Positions 1 to 3,993 of a stretch of 5,300 nt of DNA are shown here, one piece after another. The translations under genes and the position numbers were made by a program. Source of the stretch: CAYLQD01 sp043819695 (lineage in GTDB: Bacteria; Planctomycetota; PUPC01); the NCBI GenBank assembly GCA_043819695.1, contig JBDREM010000327.1, forward strand, positions 1-5,300. The letters run 5' to 3'. Each line of letters opens with the position of its first letter. The stretch's first letter is position 1. The notes under the pieces are model-generated. The model made no database searches. It saw nothing but the letters and a program-made list of their open reading frames with translations, and was not told the DNA's origin.

Positions 1-1037
1 TGGGAGCCGTGCGGAACGGCCGGGGCGCGCTGCTCCGCTTCGGGCGCCGCGCCCGCTCCCTTGCCGGGCGCCTTGGGCGGCCACGCCGACAACTTCAGCT
101 TGGCGATCAGGCCGACGACCTCATTCCGCGGGACGACGGCCATGACCACGTTCGCCGCGCTCAATTTGTCGTCGCCCGGAAGCGTCTTGCCGCGAACGGT
201 TTTCAGCGCCTCGAGCACCGCGGCCCGGCCGGTCTTGACGTCCGCGCATTCGTACGCGAACGCCGCCGGCGCGGCGGGCCGTGCCGCCTTGTTCGCCCGA
301 CTGTCTTTCTTCGCCGCTGCGAGCTTCGGATCGGCCGCCTCTTCGGCTTCCCGGACGACGTCCCGCACGGCCCCGGCGGCTGTCTTGGCGGCGTCCGTCC
401 GGCGCCCCGCTTCTCTTGTAGCGGCCGCCTTGGCGAGCGCGGCATCCTTCAACTCAGCCTCGGCGCGTGGCGCGGTGGCAAGGTCGCCCGCGCCGTTCCT
501 TCTCGGGACGCCGTTCTCGTCGGCGAGCCGCCCCTTCGGCTCGGCCGGTGATTCGCCGGGGGCGGCCTCGGCCGCTTCCTTCTTGAGGGCGAGCTCGGGC
601 CGCCGGTCTTTCTCATCCGGTATCGGAAGAGCGTCCGCCGTCCCCGCTTCCTCGTCATCGGCGGCCGGCGCGGCAATCTTCGGCTCCGTCCGAGCGCCCG
701 GGTCCAGCGGCCCCTCCCACGGAACAAGCCGAATGACAATGATGAGCGCGGCCGCGGCCGCAAGCCACCCGCCGACGCCGGTCCAGCGCAGGACGGCCGC
801 GCGCCTGCGGCCGACCATTTGTTTGCCGACGGATTCGGTGACGGCCCGCGTGAGCCCCTCCGGCGCATCGGCCCTCGGCAGCGACCTGACCAGCGCCGCC
901 GTCTGACGCAGCGCCTCGAACTCAGCCCGGCAGGCATCGCACCCGGCGAGATGCTGCCCGACGGACGCGGCGTCCGCGGCGGGCAGCTCGCCGTCCACGT
1001 ATTCGCTCAGCAGTTCCTTGATCTCTTCGCACTTCAT
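1..1037 (-). CDS. Membrane-anchored zf-HC2 anti-sigma factor (3' end outside window)
   Basis: The frame is open from ATG 1037 to the left edge, about 345 codons with no stop, so the gene is truncated only by the window. Residues 1-50 form a putative zinc-finger (zf-HC2) anti-sigma domain with Cys3, His29, Cys33 and Cys36 (H-x3-C-x2-C). This fold normally holds an ECF sigma factor at the inner face of the membrane. Arginines 77-79 precede one hydrophobic helix at about 87-105. Residues 108-255 are low-complexity and rich in Ala, Lys, Glu, Pro and Arg, probably a flexible extracytoplasmic spacer. A more ordinary globular segment begins near Phe260 and runs on past the edge; I do not recognise it. 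The start lies 11 bp after the sigma-factor stop, which suggests translational coupling. The zinc motif, helix and position next to the sigma gene make the role fairly sure; the inducing signal is unknown. Confidence 0.9.
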   Translation of the reverse strand, partial: MKCEEIKELLSEYVDGELPAADAASVGQHLAGCDACRAEFEALRQTAALVRSLPRADAPEGLTRAVTESVGKQMVGRRRAAVLRWTGVGGWLAAAAALIIVIRLVPWEGPLDPGARTEPKIAAPAADDEEAGTADALPIPDEKDRRPELALKKEAAEAAPGESPAEPKGRLADENGVPRRNGAGDLATAPRAEAELKDAALAKAAATREAGRRTDAAKTAAGAVRDVVREAEEAADPKLAAAKKDSRANKAARPAAPAAFAYECADVKTGRAAVLEALKTVRGKTLPGDDKLSAANVVMAVVPRNEVVGLIAKLKLSAWPPKAPGKGAGAAPEAEQRAPAVPHGS

Positions 1038-1048
1038 CGCATCACCCG

Positions 1049-1639
1049 TCACGCAGTCAGTAGGCCCCGCAGTTTCTGCCGCAGTTCGAGCCTCGCCCGA
1101 TGCAGCCTCGACTTGACCGTGCCCCGCGAACAGCCGAGCACGCCGCTGATCGCGTTGTAGTCCAACTCCTCGACGTCCCTCAGCACGACGACCGTGCGGA
1201 ACTCGTCGTCCAACTCCGCGATGGCCCGCTCGATCTGCCGCTGCGTCTCGCTCGCGTGCAGACTTTCGTCCGGCGCCGGCCCGTCGCCCGGAGGGTCGTA
1301 AGCCGCGTCGCAATCATCGCCGCCGAGCACGCTCATCTGCACCGCGCCCCTCCGCGACTTCGCCGAGCGGCGCCTCCGTTCACTTATCGACTGATTAACC
1401 GCAATAGAATATATCCAAGTTGCAAAACTCGACCGGCCGCCGAAACTTCTGATCTTCCGGAACGCCTTGACGAACACGTCCTGCGTCACGTCTTCCGCGT
1501 CCTGCCGGTTGCCGATCATCCTGAAAACCAGGTTGAAAATCGCGTTCTCATAATGACTTACGAGCTTGCCGAACGCCCCGGTGTCGCCATTCGCACACCG
1601 TCTCAGGACATCGGCTTCGCCTTGGAGGGGGCTGATCAT
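1049..1639 (-). CDS. ECF-family RNA polymerase sigma factor
   Basis: This 196-residue protein has the two-domain layout of extracytoplasmic-function sigma factors, which direct RNA polymerase to a small stress or envelope regulon. Region 2 spans about residues 24-92, with the DAEDVTQDVFVKAF helix at 47-60 and the promoter-melting segment SFATWIYSIAVNQ at 71-83. A polar, Gly/Asp/Pro-rich linker covers about 95-130. Region 4 spans about 133-190, with a helix-turn-helix around YNAISGVLGCSRGTVKSRLH (161-180) for the -35 element. ATG 1639 is preferred because GAGGG sits 5 bp upstream; an in-frame GTG at 1654 would add five residues with a poorer site. The anti-sigma gene follows directly, so the pair probably forms one operon. 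Family assignment is secure; the ECF subgroup and target regulon cannot be read from the sequence. Confidence 0.95.
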   Translation of the reverse strand: MISPLQGEADVLRRCANGDTGAFGKLVSHYENAIFNLVFRMIGNRQDAEDVTQDVFVKAFRKIRSFGGRSSFATWIYSIAVNQSISERRRRSAKSRRGAVQMSVLGGDDCDAAYDPPGDGPAPDESLHASETQRQIERAIAELDDEFRTVVVLRDVEELDYNAISGVLGCSRGTVKSRLHRARLELRQKLRGLLTA

Positions 1640-1644
1640 CGTCG

Positions 1645-1649
1645 CCCTC
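1645..1649 (-). promoter_or_regulatory. Shine-Dalgarno site that sets the sigma-factor start
   Basis: GAGGG on the minus strand lies 5 bp before ATG 1639. The competing GTG at 1654 has only GGGGAAG at roughly 11 bp, so the shorter protein is the better call. Confidence 0.6.
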
Positions 1650-1684
1650 GCCACCGGTTTAGACGCTTCCCCGTGGCAGCAGTT

Positions 1685-1727
1685 CCCCGAAAACGCGGAT
1701 TCTTTCGGGGGATGGCCGGGAATCCGC
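1685..1727 (-). other. Two interlocked perfect inverted repeats in the sigma-operon leader
   Basis: In transcript order the four arms are GCGGATTC (1727-1720), CCCCGAAA (1710-1703), GAATCCGC (1702-1695) and TTTCGGGG (1692-1685). Arm 1 pairs with arm 3 and arm 2 with arm 4, each over 8 perfect base pairs. The second and third arms touch. Only 2 nt separate the last two arms, so both helices forming together as a full pseudoknot would be strained; two alternative hairpins look more likely. The first arm starts at or next to the expected transcription start. No U-run follows, so this is not a standard terminator. It could be an RNA switch, a 5'-end stabiliser or a protein operator. Confidence 0.55.
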
Positions 1728-1734
1728 TGACACG

Positions 1735-1764
1735 ATTATAGTCCCTGGCCGGGCGCGGTGTCAA
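1735..1764 (-). promoter_or_regulatory. Near-consensus sigma70-type promoter of the sigma/anti-sigma operon
   Basis: A perfect -35 hexamer TTGACA (1764-1759) and perfect -10 hexamer TATAAT (1740-1735) are separated by 18 bp. Transcription should begin near 1728, giving a leader of about 90 nt before ATG 1639. Both boxes match the housekeeping consensus rather than a typical ECF promoter, which suggests steady supply of the pair by the main sigma factor. That does not exclude a further autoregulated promoter upstream. Confidence 0.8.
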
Positions 1765-1770
1765 TCGGAT

Positions 1771-1798
1771 GGCCGGTCACGCCCGGCCGGTCACGCCC
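1771..1798. repeat. Perfect 14-bp tandem duplication upstream of the -35 box
   Basis: GGCCGGTCACGCCC occurs twice head to tail (1771-1784 and 1785-1798). Its near edge is 6 bp upstream of the TTGACA box, roughly -43 to -70 from the expected start site. That is where an activator would bind direct half-sites, but a simple slippage duplication is equally possible. Confidence 0.8.
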
Positions 1799-1811
1799 CT
1801 CGGGGAAGCAG

Positions 1812-1848
1812 TGCAGATATTGACGCAGATTGCGCAGATGAGGCAGAA
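1812..1848. repeat. Short degenerate GCAGAT repeats
   Basis: Four related heptamers occur at 1812 (TGCAGAT), 1824 (CGCAGAT), 1833 (CGCAGAT) and 1842 (GGCAGAA), spaced 12, 9 and 9 bp apart. They lie in the spacer between the end of the third island cistron and the sigma promoter. No function is evident. Confidence 0.5.
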
Positions 1849-1862
1849 GACGGGGCGGCCTG

Positions 1863-2027
1863 TTACTCAATTGGCCACTTGGGAATGGCCTTGTCGATCT
1901 CGGCCATCAGACGGATGGTCTCGTTGAGGGCGGCGACAATGTGCTCGTCGATGTCGCCGTCATGAAGGGCGTCGTACTTGCTCTTGCGTGTGCCCCAGAG
2001 TTCGGCGTGGCGGACGGTGGCCGTCAT
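1863..2027 (-). CDS. Small third cistron of the toxin-antitoxin operon, remnant of an N6-adenine methyltransferase C-terminus
   Basis: The product is 54 residues. Its ATG (2027) overlaps the toxin stop as ATGA, and GGGAGG lies 7 bp upstream, so translation looks well supported. Residues 5-19, VRHAELWGTRKSKYD, resemble the stretch of large type IIG/ISP-like N6-adenine methyltransferases that follows the block preserved at 2564-2746. The intact enzymes then continue into a specificity region that is absent here; instead the frame passes into a helix (about 31-46, ALNETIRLMAEID) and ends in WPIE, which looks like the enzyme's own C-terminal tail. It therefore appears to be two methyltransferase pieces joined by an internal deletion. 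It has no catalytic motif, so methylation is impossible. It may be a translated relic or a small protein adopted by the operon. The family link is from memory of the pattern, not a search. Confidence 0.6.
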   Translation of the reverse strand: MTATVRHAELWGTRKSKYDALHDGDIDEHIVAALNETIRLMAEIDKAIPKWPIE

Positions 2028-2284
2028 CGGTACGCCTCCCGCCGGTGGCTGATTGTGGTGACGATGACGAGACGGTCGTGCTCTTCGATGCGGTAGACGA
2101 CGCGGTAGCGGCCGATGCGGGCGCGCAGGTGTCCGGCGTACTTGCCCTTCAGGGGGCGAATGCCCGGGAGGCCGCGCGGGTCCGCCGCCAGGCGGCTGAA
2201 GCATTCGTCGAGCCGCTGCTGCAGCGCCGGGTCGGCGTGCTCGAAGAAACGACGTGCAGGCCGCGTGAGCATCACACGGTACAT
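2024..2284 (-). CDS. RelE/ParE-superfamily type II toxin
   Basis: This 86-residue basic protein has the size and pattern of the RelE/ParE fold: an N-terminal strand (YRVMLTRPARRFF, 2-14), a helical pair (about 18-35), and a C-terminal sheet with LKGKYAG (45-51), RARIGRYRVVYRI (54-66) and the closing HRREAY (80-85). RelE-like members cleave ribosome-bound mRNA and ParE-like members poison gyrase; the Arg-rich sheet and HRREAY end lean to the RelE side, but that is an inference. The ATG follows the antitoxin stop by 1 bp, with GGAAG about 9 bp upstream, so the two genes are translationally coupled. Length is normal and no key segment is missing, so the gene looks intact. The next cistron overlaps its stop by 4 bp. 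Confidence 0.88.
   Translation of the reverse strand: MYRVMLTRPARRFFEHADPALQQRLDECFSRLAADPRGLPGIRPLKGKYAGHLRARIGRYRVVYRIEEHDRLVIVTTISHRREAYR
2035..2040 (-). promoter_or_regulatory. Shine-Dalgarno site inside the toxin 3' end
   Basis: GGGAGG sits 7 bp before ATG 2027. It is also coding sequence for the toxin's HRREAYR end, so it may be a codon coincidence; still, it is the strongest reason to start the third cistron at 2027 rather than at the in-frame ATG 2204. Confidence 0.55.
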
Positions 2285-2285
2285 G

Positions 2286-2552
2286 TCAGTACTTCCGCTT
2301 CAGGCTTTCGACGGGGGTGAGGCGCCCGGCCTCGATGTCCTTTTGCGCGTCCTCGAACTCCTCGATGAAGCCGGGGATGGAGAGAAGCTCCGCCGTCGCC
2401 TCGTCCCCCTCGCAGTCTTCGAGCCAGGCGAGGAAACGCTCGGCCACGACGAGATGCGCCTCGGACAGTGAATCGATGCGGCGCTTCGCCTGTCGGCGAA
2501 TCTCAGTCTTGCGGGACCCGGGTCGGCGGCGCCGGGTGTCGGTCTTGCCCAT
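2286..2552 (-). CDS. RelB-like antitoxin of a type II toxin-antitoxin pair
   Basis: This 88-residue protein lies directly upstream of the RelE-like toxin with a 1-bp gap, the usual antitoxin-first order. Residues 1-25 are very basic (TRRRRPGSRKTEIRRQAKRR), which may contact DNA at the operon's own promoter. Residues 29-48 form an amphipathic helix (LSEAHLVVAERFLAWLED). Residues 50-77 carry the acidic pattern ATAELLSIPGFIEEFEDA then DIEAGR, common in small antitoxins that wrap around RelE-type toxins. The start is supported by GAGGAG 7 bp upstream; that site overlaps the stop codon of the methyltransferase remnant. As for other such pairs, repression by the antitoxin or the complex is expected but no clear operator was seen. 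It is probably an antitoxin by position and composition; the exact family is unsure. Confidence 0.82.
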   Translation of the reverse strand: MGKTDTRRRRPGSRKTEIRRQAKRRIDSLSEAHLVVAERFLAWLEDCEGDEATAELLSIPGFIEEFEDAQKDIEAGRLTPVESLKRKY

Positions 2553-2563
2553 TCTCTAACTCC

Positions 2564-2746
2564 TCAACCGGGCGGGAGCTTCACCATCAGGCAAATGGCG
2601 ACCCCCTGCATGATGTCGAAGACGTTCTCGTCCTTCGAGCCGTCGGGGCAGCGTTCCTTCTTCTTCGCGTTCCCGTGCACGTCCATTATATAGATTTCGT
2701 CGAACGTTTGCATCAATTGCTGCCGCATTCCGCGAAACGTGGGATT
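2564..2746 (-). pseudogene. Fragment of a large N6-adenine DNA methyltransferase (type IIG/ISP-like)
   Basis: An open frame of about 60 codons reads NPTFRGMRQQLMQTFDEIYI, then MDVHGNAKKKE, PDGSKDENVFDIMQGVAI, and stops at 2564. This run is a hallmark of large fused restriction-modification methyltransferases of the type IIG/ISP group, where it lies downstream of the catalytic NPPY motif in the methyltransferase domain. Those enzymes are roughly 1000 residues, so only a small internal piece survives; the SAM-binding and NPPY motifs, helicase and nuclease parts are all missing. The similarity begins at the Asn codon 2746-2744, which overlaps the stress-protein stop codon, so the junction is sharp. 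An internal ATG at 2728 would give 54 residues, but nothing shows it is translated. A related piece follows the toxin at 1863-2027. Identification rests on recognised motifs, not a search. Confidence 0.75.
2687..2716 (-). promoter_or_regulatory. Candidate promoter for the toxin-antitoxin operon, inside the methyltransferase remnant
   Basis: TTGATG (2716-2711) is followed after 18 bp by TATATA (2692-2687), which overlaps TATAAT (2690-2685, spacing 20). It is the only AT-rich stretch near the antitoxin start and lies about 140 bp upstream of ATG 2552. The bases are also remnant coding sequence, so the match may be chance. Confidence 0.4.
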
Positions 2747-3200
2747 ACGAGACGAGCACGATGGGGCACTTGACCTCGTCGACGATGAGGCGGCGGGCGC
2801 GGGCGTTGAGGTCGCGCTTGATCATCGAGGTCGTGAAGCTGCCCATCACGAGCATGTCGGGCGCGAGTTTGCGGGCCTCGTCGACGACGATGGCGTGGGC
2901 GGAGCCCTTCTTGAGGAGGAGGTCGGCGTCGACGCCGGCCTCCTTCGCGAGCTGCGCCGCGTAGGCGAGGTTCTTCTCGGCCGAGCCGCCGAGCTCCTCG
3001 TCGAACTCCTCCATCTCGGCCTCGACGAGCACGCTGCTCTTGAGGAGCGCCTTGAGGATGGCGGTGTCGACGACGGCGAGCGCGGTCACCTTCGCCTTGT
3101 GGAGCGCGGCAAGCCGCACGGCATAACGCGCCGCGCGCACGCCCGTCTCGGTCCCGTCGACGATCAGGAGAATGCGGCCTATCGAGAGCTTGTCGGCCAT
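2745..3200 (-). CDS. Universal stress protein (UspA family), probably not ATP-binding
   Basis: The 151-residue product has the single-domain Usp fold: first strand IGRILLIVDGTETG (7-20) with Asp15 at the usual nucleotide-contact site, helix 21-35, strand KVTALAVVD (37-45), strand DADLLLKKGSA (91-101), then DMLVMGSF (115-122) and a final strand CPIVLV (145-150). ATP-binding members carry G-x2-G-x9-G-S/T after the fourth strand; here Gly120 is followed by SFTTSMIKRD, so the second and third positions are lost. It therefore looks like the non-ATP-binding class. The start is 2 bp after the subunit D stop, with AGGAG 10 bp upstream inside that gene, so it is probably translated from the ATPase transcript. 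It may tune the ATPase or stress survival; this is inference. Its stop codon sits exactly at the start of the methyltransferase remnant, though the C-terminus looks complete. Confidence 0.9.
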   Translation of the reverse strand: MADKLSIGRILLIVDGTETGVRAARYAVRLAALHKAKVTALAVVDTAILKALLKSSVLVEAEMEEFDEELGGSAEKNLAYAAQLAKEAGVDADLLLKKGSAHAIVVDEARKLAPDMLVMGSFTTSMIKRDLNARARRLIVDEVKCPIVLVS

Positions 3201-3202
3201 GA

Positions 3203-3853
3203 CTATTCGTCTCCTGTGCGCTTTGTTTGCGGCGGCCGTTCGCGCAGCCGGTCGCGGATGATCCGCATGATCACGTGCGACTCCCGCTCGCGCTCGTCGA
3301 GGGTCGCGGTGATGAAGCCGAGCGTCTCGCGGTAATCGGGAATGAAAACTTTGTCGAGCGCGTTCACGCGGCGCTGCGTCTTGCGGAGCTCGCGGGCAAG
3401 CCGGAACACCGCGTTCTGCGTCTGTGTCAGCCGCGTGATCGCCTCGAGCGCTTTCGAGAAGGCGGCCATCGCGTCGTCCGATTTGATCGTGCCGCCGGCG
3501 AAGGCGAACGCGGGTTCGGCCGGCGGCAGCTGGGCGTTCGTCTCGGGGACCGATATGCCCATGACGCGGTGTTCCGAGAGCGTGACGGATTTGGCGACGG
3601 GTACGGCCATCGCGTCGCGGGCGAGGTTCTGCGAGCCGACGCGGGTCGCGGCCTCGTGCAGAGCCGCGTGAGCGCGGGCGAGATGCTCGTCGACCTCGGC
3701 CTGGTCGCGCTTCGCGGCGTCGACGTGCTGCATCAGTTCGAGCACGAGGATTTGCCGCTTCTCTTCGAGCAGGTCGTGGCCCTCGGTTGCGAACGCGAGC
3801 GCGTTCGCGACGTTCAGGCTGCTGCTCTTTGTGGCAGGCACGTTAAGCTTCAT
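3203..3853 (-). CDS. atpD: V/A-type ATP synthase subunit D (central rotor shaft)
   Basis: Subunit D forms the coiled-coil axle that turns inside the A3B3 head and links it to the membrane rotor. The 216 residues match the family: an N-terminal helix from about 14 to 70 (GHDLLEEKRQILVLELMQ), a short middle region with LSEHRVMGISVPE (92-104), and a long C-terminal helix from about 125 to 205 containing the hallmark RRVNALDKVFIPDYRETLGF (161-180). Length is normal. The start is chosen by GAGG 6 bp before ATG 3853, and homologues also begin close to a Pro-Thr-Lys motif. It follows subunit B after a repeat-bearing 140-bp spacer, the usual B-D order, and is followed by a stress-protein gene instead of subunit I or K. 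The downstream membrane-sector genes must therefore lie elsewhere, perhaps upstream of the window. Confidence 0.96.
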   Translation of the reverse strand: MKLNVPATKSSSLNVANALAFATEGHDLLEEKRQILVLELMQHVDAAKRDQAEVDEHLARAHAALHEAATRVGSQNLARDAMAVPVAKSVTLSEHRVMGISVPETNAQLPPAEPAFAFAGGTIKSDDAMAAFSKALEAITRLTQTQNAVFRLARELRKTQRRVNALDKVFIPDYRETLGFITATLDERERESHVIMRIIRDRLRERPPQTKRTGDE

Positions 3854-3874
3854 TCACTGCCTCGCATTGCACTG

Positions 3875-3928
3875 CTCTTACTCTTGCTCTTACTCTTGCT
3901 CCTACTCTTACTCTTGCTCCTGTTCTTC
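3875..3928. repeat. Period-6 CTCTTA/CTCTTG tract
   Basis: Nine hexamers in register follow CTCTT(A/G) with a few changes (CTCCTA, CTCCTG, TTCTTC). On the transcribed strand this is a purine-rich run of YAAGAG units between subunits B and D. It ends about 20 bp before the subunit D start and does not include that gene's Shine-Dalgarno site. Confidence 0.85.
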
Positions 3929-3951
3929 CTCACTCCTTACCTTGGAGTGAG
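3929..3951 (-). other. Perfect 8-bp hairpin in the subunit B-D spacer
   Basis: CTCACTCC (3929-3936) and GGAGTGAG (3944-3951) pair over 8 bp around a 7-nt loop. In the transcript it follows subunit B and is not followed by a U-run, so it is not a typical terminator. It could mark an RNA processing or stability point that sets different B and D levels. Confidence 0.55.
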
Positions 3952-3980
3952 ATTATGATTAGGATTAGGATTAAGATGCA
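3951..3980. repeat. Period-6 GATTAG tract
   Basis: Five hexamers in register read GATTAT, GATTAG, GATTAG, GATTAA, GATGCA. The tract abuts the hairpin on the side opposite the CTCTTR tract and is AT-rich in an otherwise GC-rich locus. Confidence 0.8.
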
Positions 3981-3993
3981 AAGCGAACTCCTA

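Noticed and set aside
9..906. Long plus-strand frames across the left end
   Set aside because: They are antisense to the anti-sigma gene, whose minus frame has a zinc-finger motif and a membrane helix; the GC-rich codon pattern keeps opposite frames open.
1040..1042. ATG at 1042 as the anti-sigma start
   Set aside because: It meets a stop two codons later (ATGCGATGA); the zinc-finger frame starts at 1037.
1685..1710. GC-rich hairpin as a terminator
   Set aside because: No U-run follows on either strand, and it lies in the leader of a gene rather than after one.
1771..1848. CRISPR-like array
   Set aside because: The repeats are 14 bp with no spacers, or short degenerate 7-mers; there are no cas genes.
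1863..2204. Longer form of the third cistron starting at ATG 2204
   Set aside because: The added part overlaps the toxin in another frame, is low-complexity Pro/Arg/His, and the ATGA overlap with GGGAGG supports the start at 2027.
1863..2746. Insertion sequence carrying the toxin-antitoxin pair
   Set aside because: No transposase, terminal inverted repeats or target-site duplication could be found at either junction.
3227..3958. Plus-strand frame ending in a run of leucines
   Set aside because: It is antisense to subunit D, and the leucine run is just the CTCTTR repeat tract read as codons.
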